NCBI GenBank assembly: GCA_002118135.1
Contig: BDIU01000054.1
Coordinates: 62,001 to 126,000, forward strand
DNA: 64,000 nucleotides
Direction: 5' to 3'
Source of the DNA: Trebouxia sp. TZW2008
Lineage: Eukaryota; Chlorophyta; Trebouxiophyceae; Trebouxiales; Trebouxiaceae
Below, one piece after another: positions 1-11,113 of the stretch; position 1 is the stretch's first letter, and each line of letters opens with the position of its first letter. Made by a program: the position numbers and the translations under genes. The notes under the pieces are model-generated. The model did not search any database. It had not been told where the DNA came from and worked only from the letters and a program-made list of their open reading frames with translations.

Positions 1-378
1 CATCGAGCAATCTGCCAGCACAAGTCAAGCTGAGCTAGCATCCTGCACAGGCAGCAGTCACACAGGGGCATGTTGTGAGACTTGATCATTCTGCAGGTGC
101 AGATGGTGGTGCTTCCACCTCTTGCAACACAGCAAAACTGCTAGGGGCATCAAGCAATTTGCCAACCATCACAAGTCAAGCTGAGCTAGCACCTCTGACA
201 GGTAGGCATCTCACAGCCTGTATGTGATGACACTTGAACACTTGATCAATTTGCAGGTGCAGATGGTGGTGCTTCCACTTCTTACAACACAGCAGACTTG
301 GTGGGCGCATCAGGCAATTTGCCAACCATCACAAGTCAAGCTGAGTTAGCGCCTAGCACAGGCAGCAGTACCAGCAGC
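1..378 (+). repeat. Tandem copies of a Ser/Thr-rich 5' exon of the ABC1 kinase gene
   Basis: A block reading GADGGASTS at its start occurs at about 97-139 and 257-299. Its continuation, reading LPTITSQAELA, occurs at about 1-45, 150-201 and 308-361. The period is about 155-160 bp. Each copy begins after a tgcag acceptor, so one or more may be real exons of the kinase N-terminus. Confidence 0.7.
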
Positions 379-3300
379 ATTGACCCCCTAGGCAGTGAGC
401 CAAGCACCCCCCACCATCAACCCCCTACCTTTGAGAACATGCATCAGCATCAGGTGAGCATTCACTAGCCTTTTCATGACTTCAAATCATCATCATCACA
501 CTCGTTCACCATCAAAGGCATCACCAAAAAAGGCGCATGCAGCAGCACTGACCCTCTATTGCAGCTCTGTTGCAGCGAATCCAGCAATCCTCACCGTCAC
601 TCCCCCGTTTCTGAGAACACGACCAGCATCAAATCAGCATTCAGCTGCCTTTGCGCGACTTTAGTCATCGTCAAACGCATTACCAGACTAGCTATAGGCA
701 GCAGCGCTAGCAGCACTGACCCCATGTACAGTGAACCGAGCAACCCCCTCCACCACCCCTGCCTTCTGAGAACACGCATCAACTTCAAATCAGCATGCGC
801 ATGTCATTGCATGATCTCATCAAGCATCCAAGGTATTGCATGATTTCACCCAGGGTTAAAGACTTTGCATGCTTTTCCCTTGCTCTGTCTTGACAGCAAG
901 GAACAGCTATTCTATGCTGCACAGAACCTGGGCCATGCAATTTTAGCACCTGTGCCAGCGTGTGAGAGCTATCATTATCAATGCTATTGCAACCATTTTC
1001 GATGGTCTTCGCAACATAATCAGTATCACCAGTACATTTACTGTGCATGTTGTGCGTTCCAGGCGTCAAGTGGCAGTACTATCACAGACAGTCCTGCCAC
1101 CAGCACGTCATGGGCTGACTCAGGGCTCCCAGCCTCTGAGCACCGAGTCGGCAAGCGCATTGCTGAGCTCCAGAACCAGACTCAGCAGGATGAGTCAGGC
1201 AGAGAAGAAGACAGCAGCCAAACGAGCCTGATGGGTGCTGCTGGTACAATGCTGTTGAGTGAGGTGCCCTTGGGGGGTGAGGGGGGGTCTCAGGGGGCAT
1301 CAGCACCCCTGCCCTCCTCTGAGGTCCAACTGACTGATGGCAGCACCGTCAGCATCACTGGGAATGTGAGTGCAAGGGTCTGCTTGTACTAAGCTGAATG
1401 CGTACTTTATTCATAAATCTCTCCTGGATTACATACATATCCTGTTTGTGGACATGTACACATGCGCATGTTGATTCACACAGTCGCATGTGACTGTCAC
1501 ACAGCAGCCAATGTGTCTGCACTGCTTGCATGGAAAGGGGAGCAAGGACCGCAATTACAATGGGCAATGCGGCAAGCATGTTACATTTGTGCACTTAAAA
1601 AGGTACACATGGGACGGTGCAAAAATGCATGCATGCAGGATGCAAATGAGGCAGCAGCCCCACTGTCCCGCCATGGCAACTAATTCCACTTCAACTTGAG
1701 CACCAATTCGTCTATGCGCAATTGACTTGTTTAGTTATTTTTTTATACAAGCGTGTGTGCAAAACATAGCTCCACTGTCTGTATAACTTGTTATATGTAC
1801 TTTTGTGGACGTATGACCTGTACGCTGATCTGTTCATGCGTTTATCTTTGCAAGACGTCTGGTCTTTGAGAGTGTGCGCAGCATGCACATGTCCATTGTC
1901 TGTGCATGCGTGCAGGATGCAAATGAAGAAGCGGCTCCATTGTTTGGTCGTGGCGATCATGCAGCACGGGAGCAAGCGCTGACAGTGCGTGACAGATGCG
2001 ACCTGGTTGTACGTGCAACATTCCTGCTGACCGTGTTCCTCCCCTTCCTTCTTCTTGGGCCTATCCTTCTTCTTCTGGCTTCACAGTTTGCACCAAGCGC
2101 AAAGAGGCAGGCTCAAGCTGCTGCTGTGGGTGCTGGGTCTTTGAATGTTGAGCCTGCTGACCAGCAGGTGTGCTGTGCTGTGCTATGCTGTGCTGTGCTG
2201 TGCTGTGCTCATAGCCCAATGCACCAAGGCAGGCTCACGCGGCCGCCGTGGGTGCTGGGCCTTTGAATGTTGAGCCTGCTGATCAGCAGGTATGCTGTGC
2301 TGTGCTGTGCTGTGCTGTGCTGTGCTGCAGCATCCTGCCTTGTGTCGTTCTGCATGCAGTACTACATGACAAACTTGCCAATTGCTGTGCTGAGCTGTGC
2401 TGTGCTGCAACGTTTTGTGCTGTGCTGTGCTGAGCTGTTCTGCATTGTGCTGGTGTCTCCTGTGGCAGCGCCTCCCAACATCGGCTACATTGTTGTTGCT
2501 TTTGTTGCTTTCTTTCTCTCTCCTCGGGTCTCAGCAACACAGAACAAGAGGGGTCAGGTGCCCTCAGTTTGTGTGGTGGCCATGCAGCCTGCCCCTTCCT
2601 CCTCTTCCTTGGCATCTAGGACTCAGGCAGAGGGCATTGCAAGCCATCTGCGCACTGCCGCCTTCAGGCTGCTGCTGTTTTACTATGCCTCTTCTTCTTG
2701 ACCTGTAGTCTCGCCATTCTTCTTCTTTGGCACAGGCAGCAGCCGCACAGAAAAGAGGTCAGGGCCCTCAAGTGACGTGGTGCCTATGTAGCCCGCCCCT
2801 ACTTCTTGTTCCTTGGCATCCAGGACTCAAGCAGTGGGTATTGCAAGCCACCTGTGCACTGCTGCCTTCAGGTGCTGCTGATTAACTATGCCTCTTCTTC
2901 TTGGCCTTGTGCTTCACCATTCTTCCTGTTCTTTGGCACAGGCAGCAGCCGCACAGAAGAGAGGTCCGGGACCCTCAAGTGACGTGGTGGCTATGCAGCC
3001 CGCCCCTTCCTCTTCTTCCTCGGCATCCAGGACTCAAGCAGTGGGCATTGCAAGCCACCTGCCTTCAGGCTGCTGCTAATTAGCTATGCCTCTTCTTCTT
3101 GACCTCTTGCCTCACCGTTATTCTTCTTTGGTACAGGCAACAGCAGCACAGAAGAGAGGTCAGGGGCCCTCAAGTGACGTGGTGGCTATGCAGCCCGACC
3201 CTTCCTCCTCTTCCTCAGCATCAAGGATTCAAGCAGTGGGCATTGCAAGCCACCTGCGCACTGCTGCATTCAGACTGCTGCTGATGGGATGCCGTAGCAG

Positions 3301-6300
3301 CGGTGCTGCATTCATCAAGTGGGGACAGTGGTCTGCCACTAGAGAAGACATTTTCCCTGCGGTATGCATCTCCCGCTCAAGAAGAATCTCGAGCCCCACA
3401 CTGCATTGATTTACGTGCAGAAAGCAGTCTGCATGAATCAACAGGATTCTGCTGACGGGATGCCATAGCAGTAGTGCAGCATTCATGAAGTGGGGACAGT
3501 GGTCCGCTACTAGAGAAGCCATCTTTCCTGCGGTATGCATCTCCCGCTCAAGAATCTCGTGTGCAAACTGTGAAACTGCAAGTGTTCAGACTGCTGCTGA
3601 TGGGATGCCGCAGCAGTGGTGCAGCATGCATCAAGTGGGGAAAGTGGTCCGCTACTAGAGAAGACATCTTCCCTGCGGTATGTTCACTGTCTGTCTGCTC
3701 CGCCTTGTCTATCTCATGCTGCTGCTGTTGGGATGCTGTAGCAGTGGTGCAGCATGCATCAATTGGGCACAGTGGTCTGCTGTTAGAGAAGATATCTTTC
3801 TTGCGGTACGCCTCACTCTGTCAACAGTGTGATGTGCAAACTGTGAATCATGTAAGTGTTCAGGCTGCTGCTGATAGGATGCCGCAGCAGTGGCGCTGCC
3901 TTTATCAAGTGGGGACAGTGGTCCGCTACTAGAGAAGACATCTTTCCTGCGGTATGCATCTCCCGCTCAAGAATCTCGTGTGCAAACTGTGAAATTGAAA
4001 GTGTTCAGACTGCTGCTGATGGGATGCCGCAGCAGTGGTGCAGCATTCATGAAGTGGGGACAGTGGTCCGCTTCTAGAGAAGACATCTTTCTTGTGGTAT
4101 GTTCTGCTCTCCTATCAGTCCTCTGTGCAGACTGTGACACCTGCACGTGTTCTGACTATTCTTGATGGGATGCCGTAGCAGTGGTGCAGCATTCATGAAG
4201 TGGGGACAGTGGTCCGCTACTAGAGAAGACAGCTTTCCTGCGGTATGCATTTCTCGCTCAGTAGCATCATGTGCAAACTGTGAAATTGCAAGTTTCAGAC
4301 TGCTGCTGATGGGATGCCGTAGCAGTGGAGCAGCATTCATCAAGTGGGGACAGTGGTCCGCTACTAGAGAAGACATCTTCCCGGCGGTATATTTTGCTCT
4401 CCTATCAGTCTTCTGCACAAACTGTGAAACCTGCACGCGTTCTGACTGCTCTTGATGTGATGCCATAGCAGTAGTGCAGCATTCATCAAGTGGAACCAAT
4501 GGTCCGCTACTAGGGAATACATCTTCCCTGTGGTATGCTCTTCTAGTTGATTGGTATTGACCAATCTGCACCAATTTGGCTGAAGCTATCTCGATGGGTC
4601 CACACATGATATGCATGTCTATGCATATGCATAGATATTTATGCACACACACACACAATATGCATGTGCGAGAAATTGCAGCGTTCATCAAATTGGGACA
4701 ATGGTCTGGCACCCAAGAAGACACCTTCCCAGCAGTATCCTCTGCACAGCAGGGGGAGTTGTCTTCTTGGGTCGCGGACAATCATTCCCATCTAATGAAT
4801 GCTACGTGCATGCATCCTCACACACATGTGTATCTTGTGTGGGACTCTATGATAGCTTCAAGCAACATGTTTTGTACAGATTGGTCAAAAGCAACCAGAG
4901 CCTCTGCTGTCCTATCAGTTTCTGTGATCTTGCTGCTTGAGTTGCAGCATACTTCTTGCACTGCTTGGCATGCTGCCCAACTTCACCTTGGAACCACAAC
5001 TACATGACTGCAGACGTTTGGTATGGGCTTTCCGGGCTGCATAGCCTGCTGGACCAAGTGCAGATCCTTGAAATTTCATCTCATGAATGCACATGTCCTG
5101 GTGGGCAATGAGCCTCTGGCCAGCCCTGAACCCTAGGCCCATACCTGCAGGACTTCTGCCGGGTGCTGTCGGAGCTGCATGACAAGGCGCCACCTATAGC
5201 TGTATTGCACATGAATTGCATATGACATGCTGCAAAAATCTGCATCCTGAACCCTAAACCTATCATTGCAGGATTTCTGCCGGGTGCTGTCGGAGCTGCA
5301 TGACAAGGCGCCCACCCATAGCTGGCCAGCTAGTAAGGCGGCCATTGAGAAGGCCTTTGGACAACCTGTGGAGCAGCTGTTTGAGAGCATAGACCACCAT
5401 GCCATTGCCTCAGGCAGCATAGCGCAGGTAGGCATTATTGGCATGTCGCAGTTTGCAGGATGATCTGTTATGTTGTCTGTTGTTGAAGTGATCATGGCCG
5501 TTGACTTGGGCAGCATGGCACAGGTCAGCAATCCACATTGCAAGGCCCAGGGCAGTCCAAGATGGCGTGATGTAGGCATTGTTTGAGAGCATAACCTCAC
5601 TGCCATTGCTTCAGGCAGCATGGCTCAGGTAAACAAACTGCACTGCAAGGCTTCCAGTCCGTGATGGCATGATGTAGGCATTGTTTGCGAGCATTACCTC
5701 ACTGCCATTGCTTCTGGCAGCATAGCACAGGTACAACATGTCCATCACAAGTCATGCATTTCAGGATCATGTCCTGGCATGCTGCGAGGTCTGTAGTGTA
5801 CAGGTGCCATTATGCATCTTTGTTGCCACGCAAAGTGCTTATGTGACAAACCGCTGGATGCGGTACATGCAGGTGACTTTGCCCCGTAGTCTTATGGGGG
5901 TGCGCCCAGGCGAGCTGTGTATTGTACAAGCCATGCGCTTTGACCACTGCAAAATGCATGTCACAAGATCTGCTGCTATTGCCATGAGACCAGCTATTGC
6001 AAGACCCGGATCCTTCTTGTTGCAAGAGCGTGTTCCTTTGATAACAGAACTGTTTTGTCGCTGCCTGCCGCTACGATGAGTTGGAACCAATTCTTCTCGA
6101 TAGCAAACTTGCCATGCAAGCGTGTTGTGATGTGAATACAGGTGTACAAGGCAGTGATGACCATAGAGGGTGTGAGGCAGGTGGTTGCTGTCAAAGTGCT
6201 TGCTGTTTATACTGCCCATACTGAAATTGGAGTTATCTCACCTCAGTCAGAGTGCTGTGCTTGCCGGAATGCTTGCTGCTGATGCTGATTGCTATATGGT

Positions 6301-9300
6301 TTCAGGTACACAATGCAGTGATGACCATAGAGGGAGCAAGGCACAGATTTCTGTCAAAGTGCTTGCTATCAATGCCGGTGCAGTTGCAGTCTTAGCACGG
6401 CACGATGGCAGAGGGGAAGAGGCTGTCTGTTTTGTCAAGGTGCTTGCTGCTGATGCCAGTCCTATCATGAATGCAGGTTCACAAGCCGGTGATAACCATG
6501 AGGAGGTGAGGCGCGCGGCTGCTGTCCTGTGTGCGCGGTCCAAGCTGGTAGTAATGTGGTGTGAGATGCACAAAGCGATGATGACAGCACAGGAGAAGAG
6601 GCTGCTGATTGCTGCGTGACTGTAGGTACACAAGGCAGTGATGACCATAGAGGGTGTGAGGCGGGTGGTTGCTGTCAAAGTGCGGCACCCAGGCGTAGCT
6701 GACATCATACGCAGAGACTTTCAGGTAATGAAAACAAGTTTGGTCCTGTGCTATCCTAAACCCTTTGTATTGAGCGTAGAGGGAGGTGGGGTCCATATAC
6801 ACAGTTGTCTGCCAAGTGCCACTGGGTTTGCCCCTAGCCTTTGTGCCTGGAAATTGTACATATATATATTTCAATAATATATACAATAATATGATATATA
6901 TACATATTCATAATAATCATATATAAATAACATTATATATTTAATAAAATTGTTGTAGCATGTTGAGACCGACATGCAATGCATATGCAACAGTTGCACT
7001 CAGGCGTGGCTGACATCCTACGCAGAGACTTTCAGGTAGCGTTTAGCAGCAACATCAGTCACTGTTTGTCTAGCAGCTTTTTCCTTTCTGCTTAGCATCA
7101 CTCCGCTGTTGTTGAGTAACACTTCACAGTTGCAACGCTTCTCTGGGCCCCTGTAGTCTATACATTCGGTGGACGATCTCTTAAATTGAAGACATAGAGC
7201 TCAAATTACATCTGGGAGTCTATGGGGAAACCTGTTTTGTTAGTCGGCCTCTCTGAATGATGCCAAGGGCTATTCTTGTGTTTCAATGACAGCTGCCATT
7301 TCAGTGAAGCTGAGGTCATATCCAATTAGACATGGTCTGACTCCTCTTGACATGTGCAATAGCAATTGTCTGATTGTGCATGCGTGCCGGCAGGTGCTGA
7401 AGCCAGTGGCAGCAGCAACATCCAAAGTGAGAGCGCTCAAGGGGCTGAGTTTGAAGGAGAGCGTGAGTCAGTTCTCAAGCACCATGACAGCTCAGGCGGA
7501 CTTGCGAGTTGAGTGCGCCCATCTGCGACGGTTTTACAACAACTTTGCGTCCGTATCTCAGAGCGTCACGCCGCCGTATCCTTTCCCTGGCTGTGAGACA
7601 GCTGAGGTGCTGATTGAGACCTTTGAGCCTGGTGAGTCAATCTTAGTCAGTCTTATTCCTTCAATCTGGTCCACAGCATAAAGAGAAAAGGAAAGGTGCA
7701 TGCTGCAGCTGTTCAACTAGGCTGGTTTCTTGCGCTGTGACAGGCATTGTCTACAAGCTTCAACACTCTAAGGACTCTCGCCATGCAGCCAGATGTCGCT
7801 GAAGGACACAGTTAGCAAGCCCAGTCTCTGTCTCTCCCTGAGATACGTCATTTTCTGATGTGTTTCTGCGTCTTTGCTTTTGGCCCCACCCATTCATGCT
7901 GACAATCAAATGCTGTCAGGAATATTTGGGATCCGAGGTCATGCTGTCACATCCCTTGAAATTTTGCTGCAGGTGAAAGTGTGGCAAAGTACATCCGGGA
8001 GCCAAGCCCTTTCAACACCCAGATTGTGTCGTTGGGAGTGGACACCTACCTCAAGATGTTGCTAGCAGACAACTTTGTGCACACCGACTTGCACCCCGGG
8101 AACATCATGGTCCGCATCAGAGGGGTAAGTATACCTTGCCTCAGACAAGCTATTTGTGAGTTGCTTCCTGGGACCCTTGTGCATTGCATCATGGACTTCT
8201 TGTTTGTGCCCTGTGACGTAAATCGCGAGTGAATGTACGCATCAGCTGGTGAGTGGAGTGGATCTGAGGGTTTCTGCAGCTGAGATTGGAGTGAAGCTGT
8301 TTGTGCTGCCTGTTGCGCTGCCACTGTCAGTCATGAGTAATAATGGACTTCTTCCAAGAAGTGAGTAGAGTTTGCCAAAGTCGTTGCTAGCAGACAACCT
8401 CGTGCACTGCCGACTTGCTCCCTGGCAACATCATGGTGCGCATCAGAGGGGTAAGCGCTTTCTGCCAATCATTGTTTGCTTTGATGGACCAAATGTCCAG
8501 CCTTATGCATCTTATGTGACGTTGGGCAAGTCAAGCATGCTGCTGTTGTCAAGCACGTAAGACTTGCTTGTTGCAAGTGAAGAGTGTAGGAACCCCTTTC
8601 ATGATCAAGCAAGCTGTCTGTGCCTGCTTACGCTCCGCCAGACACGCGTGGCTCAACATCCAGGCTGCTTCTGGCAGCAGAGGCGCCCATCATGCTGCCT
8701 TATGGCATACAACTTTTGGCAGCTAACCCTGGCTCAATCTCAACATACAAAGTGATTGTTTGTCACAGCAGCATTGACTACGTGCTGCAGACCGATAGGG
8801 TAAGCGCTGAACACAAGCATCCAGAGGAGACTTGCTCGCACGTGCAGTCCCTGCTGCAGGTTGTTGAGTGGCAATCAACACTGTGCACAAGATGACCTCC
8901 TGTTGGCTGTCCACTTGTTGAGACTTGTGCTTGTGAACACAGCAGAGGCTTGATGCTGCAGACTGATAGACTCAGCCCTGAGCGCAAGCTGTTGCAGGAG
9001 CTTTGCCCTCAGCTGCAGTCAATCTTGCAACCTGTCAAGAGGCACATTATCTGCATCTTCCTGGATGCGTTTGCAAGATTGTGCATTGAAAGCTATGTGT
9101 GAGACAAAGGTATGCTTGTTGAAACAGCAGTGGCTTGCTGCTGCAGACTGATAGGGTGGGTGCCGAGAACAAGCCTCTGGAGGAGATCCGGTCGCAGCTT
9201 CAGCTAGTGCTGCTGGACTTCGGCCTGGCGGAGGAGCTGACGCCCAGAGTACGCAAGCACTTCATTTCCTTCCTGCACATGATCTCGGCCGGCAATGGCC

Positions 9301-9907
9301 GCCGCGCGGCTCACCATATGCTGCTTTTCAGCCGCAAACAGGAGTGCCCGCGGCCACAGGCTTTCGCCGACGACATGGAGGCGTTGTTCAAAGTTGAGGC
9401 AAACATTCATGGGCCTGAAGGCATTGATGTCGACAAGGTGACTGTCATGCCTGCATCAAGTCCTGAAGGCGTCTTTTGATGTTCACACACAGCCAAAAGC
9501 ACTGATGTTGACTAGGTGATTGTGACGGCTACATCATTATAGTGTGTCTGGGAATGCTATGTACCAGCCACACATCAATCAGCAATGCTGAATCCCTGAA
9601 GCTGATGCTGATGATACAGACGCAGTGAATGTTGTCATTGCGTCATTGAGGGTATCAGCATAATCTGCACGAAGCAGATTGCCTCAAAGTTGTGACTGCA
9701 TCGCCACAGGTCCTGAAAGATGTGTTGAAGCTGGCTCGGCGGCACGAGGTGGGCATTGACAGCAGCTACGCAGCCTTGGTGTTGGGTGTGTGCGTTATTG
9801 TCGGCTTTGCAACCTCACTGGACCACCGCATCAATATCATGGATGCTGCTACACCATGCTTCCTTCAGCATAGCCTAACAGGCAAAGCCACTGGCCGCTT
9901 GTATTAG
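1..9907 (+). CDS. ADCK2: ADCK2-type ABC1 (aarF-domain) atypical kinase, 5' partial
   Basis: Exons with consistent phase: 1063-1365, 1916-2167, 3137-3361, 5272-5427, 6626-6724, 7394-7631, 7973-8124, 9147-9437, 9710-9907 (TAG). Further Ser/Thr-rich exons lie before 1063, so the start is at or beyond the left edge. Seen: a hydrophobic segment in 1916-2167 (TFLLTVFLPFLLLGPILLLL), the ABC1 KxGQ motif as AFIKWGQWSATREDIFP, the loop ASGSIAQVHKA, the ATP-site lysine VAVKVRHPGV, the catalytic loop HTDLHPGNIM and the metal-binding LLDFGLAEEL. Family knowledge: ABC1 kinases of this branch act in mitochondria and support coenzyme Q and lipid metabolism. The KWGQ sequence and a GS-type loop in place of an alanine-rich one place it nearest ADCK2. 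Localisation is inferred. The introns are crowded with echo copies of the exons (listed separately), so which copy is spliced needs transcripts. The conserved core from 3137 on is firm; the N-terminus is not. Confidence 0.88.
365..796 (+). repeat. Three copies of a Pro/Ser-rich block, ABC1 kinase 5' region
   Basis: Segments at about 370-460, 536-635 and 693-796 share a core: 'cagcactgacccc', then a Pro/His-rich stretch, then 'gagaacacg' and 'atcaaatcag'-like ends. The first ends in a good donor (CAG|gtgagc at about 460). They look like one exon and two decayed echoes. Confidence 0.6.
1627..1682 (+). repeat. Echo of the 5' end of the exon at 1916-2167
   Basis: It repeats the acceptor 'gcatgcag' and the first ~15 codons (DANEAAAPLSRHGN-like) of the ABC1K exon 1916-2167, then reaches a stop (TAA). 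The matching 3'-end echo lies at 2225-2291. Confidence 0.75.
2168..2450 (+). repeat. TGTGC pentanucleotide repeats plus exon 3'-end echo (2225-2291)
   Basis: Runs of tgtgc/gctgt pentamers lie at about 2168-2212, 2292-2330 and 2383-2450, directly behind donor sites. Between them, 2225-2291 repeats the end of exon 1916-2167 (GSLNVEPADQQ coding sequence) with its own CAG|gtatgc donor. The microsatellite was therefore duplicated together with the exon end. Confidence 0.85.
2533..3080 (+). repeat. Three echoes of the first half of ABC1K exon 3137-3361
   Basis: Copies at about 2533-2690, 2735-2880 and 2940-3078 repeat the acceptor and the first ~50 codons (QKRGxGPSSDVVAMQP, then Ser-rich, then AVGIASHL) of exon 3137-3361. 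At least one is frameshifted, and none continues into the KWGQ half. Period about 200 bp. Confidence 0.85.
3442..4737 (+). repeat. Array of nine echoes of the KWGQ half of ABC1K exon 3137-3361
   Basis: After the full exon, the segment coding for LLLMGCRSSGAAFIKWGQWS and the following residues recurs with donors at about 3533, 3678, 3806, 3952, 4097, 4243, 4387, 4533 and 4735. Spacing is about 125-150 bp, with ~200 bp before the last. Most are open in the exon frame with a gtatgc-type donor. The copy ending near 4532 carries an in-frame TGA. A TTCAG before the CTGCTGCTG core could act as a cryptic acceptor in most copies. Confidence 0.93.
4741..4806 (-). repeat. Inverted echo of the KWGQ exon next to the last forward copy
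   Basis: The reverse complement of about 4745-4803 aligns with the forward echo at 4676-4735. They share an 'acccaagaagaca' variant found in no other copy, so this is an inverted duplication of that neighbour. Together they form an imperfect hairpin of roughly 55-bp arms with a short loop. Confidence 0.8.
5149..5205 (+). repeat. Echo of the 5' end of ABC1K exon 5272-5427
   Basis: It repeats 'ctgcag' and the codons for DFCRVLSELHDKAP, then diverges to a stop. The real exon follows at 5272 with the same start. Confidence 0.85.
5482..5731 (+). repeat. Three echoes of the 3' end of ABC1K exon 5272-5427
   Basis: Copies at about 5482-5524, 5577-5630 and 5676-5731 resemble the FESIDHHAIASGSIAQ coding end, each with 'cag|gt' at the boundary. 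The last two share a one-base deletion that breaks the frame, so one was probably copied from the other. Confidence 0.85.
6142..7035 (+). repeat. Echoes of ABC1K exon 6626-6724 (ATP-site lysine exon)
   Basis: Copies of the VxKAVMTIEGVRRVVAVKV half lie at about 6142-6200, 6304-6364 and 6475-6530 before the full exon. A copy of the GVADIxRRDFQ half with a CAG|gtagcg donor lies at about 6989-7035 after it. The upstream copies stop at the VKV codons, and the third is strongly degraded. Confidence 0.9.
6855..6955. repeat. AT-rich low-complexity tract
   Basis: A run of tatata and aataat words in the intron between ABC1K exons 6626-6724 and 7394-7631, unlike the balanced composition around it. Confidence 0.9.
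8375..8455 (+). repeat. Echo of the catalytic-loop end of ABC1K exon 7973-8124
   Basis: It repeats the region coding for LADNFVHTDLHPGNIMVRIR plus the donor ggggtaag, with an inserted base that shifts the frame. The HTD-LHPGN catalytic motif is therefore lost in this copy. Confidence 0.9.
8780..9035 (+). repeat. Two echoes of the 5' end of ABC1K exon 9147-9437
   Basis: Copies at about 8782-8863 and 8955-9033 repeat the ctgcag acceptor and the TDRVGAENKPLEEIRSQLQ coding part, then diverge before the LLDFGLAEEL motif. Period about 170-190 bp. Confidence 0.88.
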
Positions 9908-10914
9908 CTGAGGCTAGAGAGGTGTGGAGGGGCCAGCAGGCGGAGGCTGAGGGGGCAGGGGGTTCAGCATGGATAGCTCACAGGCAGCCCTGTCATATCA
10001 GTAGGACTACGTCAAATTGTTGCCTGGTTGGATCTGTTTAAACGCGTTGTTGTTGTTGTTGAGATATTGTGAATTCACACAAGTGTCAAAATTGTTCCAA
10101 GTGATGAAGATGTACGCAGTCCAGCAGGTCACAACAATGAGAGCACAAATTGAATGTGCATGTTGTCTCCTGTTGAATTTAATTCCCATGCAGCTGAATG
10201 GTGCACCTTCAGGAAGTTTCAACGCTTTGTCCTATGTTTGTCAGATTGCCTGTGAAGACAGTTTGGCAGGAAAGAGATCAGCAGCAAACTTCAATGTGTC
10301 ATGTAAAGTTTGCTGGCTAGCAGATAATTTTGAGCCAGCGAAGTTGCACGAGGATGTTAATGAGTCAAGATGTCTCACCGGCCTAGATCGATGAGCTGTT
10401 CTTGTAGAGTGTGACGCTTGCAAAATATTCATCTATCTGCAGCAGATTCGCTCACACCCCAATGCCACCAGAGTATTGGCTTATTTTCTCAGCCAGAGGG
10501 AATTCGCTGCACTTTCCGGTGGGCATGCACATGGCTCTGCAAGAGGGTTTTGCATGTGCCATTTGCACAGATTTGCCAGGGTCTCATGCGCATGGACAGC
10601 ACTCTCATAAAGAAGCAAATCATCAAACACACATTGAAATGCAGCTTAAAATTGCTGCTGTGCACGTCAACAATAGCACTGTTGAAAGAGCTGACTGAGG
10701 GTATCTGTATCATTGCAGCGCAAAACCAGCAACCATCAAATCGTTGAATTGGCAGGGATCTGAGCCAGCATACAAAATTATCTTACACTGAATGTACCAT
10801 CCAAAAAGTTAATCCAGCACAAAATACTGTATGTACCAACCAGAAAGTACAGTCAGCCCTGCACCAGCCAAGATCTGGTTATGACATCACAATCAGACTT
10901 GCTTTGTCCAAAGT
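9908..10914. other. Intergenic, ABC1K 3' flank and MOCOS 3' flank
   Basis: The two genes converge here. I see no conserved coding sequence, RNA gene or repeat; short ORFs show no recognisable family motif. It should hold both 3' untranslated regions. Confidence 0.6.
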
Positions 10915-11113
10915 CGACAGGATGACTGCACTAAGGAGCTCCTGCGCCCCAGCAGTGTGCCCAGAAAGATTCGGCCTTTATGCCGTCTGTATGATGCAAG
11001 CGTTAGCAAGGGCTCTGTAATGCACGCACCAAAGAGCTCTTGCGCCGAAGCAGTGTGCCCAACAAGATCCTGCCTTTCTAGCTTCAACAGTGCATGCATT
11101 AGCAAGGGCTCTG
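10915..11113 (-). repeat. Two echoes of the MOCOS terminal exon, past the stop codon
   Basis: Copies at about 11000-11105 and 10915-10995 (read on the minus strand) repeat the EPLLTLASYRRxKGRIFLGT coding end of exon 11271-11114. The more distal copy stays open and keeps RRHKGRIFLGTLLGRR. The middle copy is diverged (EPLLMHALLKLERQDLVGHT). Confidence 0.88.

Noticed and set aside
4074..4781. 235-aa open frame on the minus strand
   Set aside because: It reads the reverse of the KWGQ echo array, so its apparent internal repeats come from that array. No independent family signal.
7973..8455. Possibility of two tandem kinase genes (two HTDLHPGN regions)
   Set aside because: The second copy is frameshifted and partial, and all other conserved exons continue one single gene, so it is an echo.
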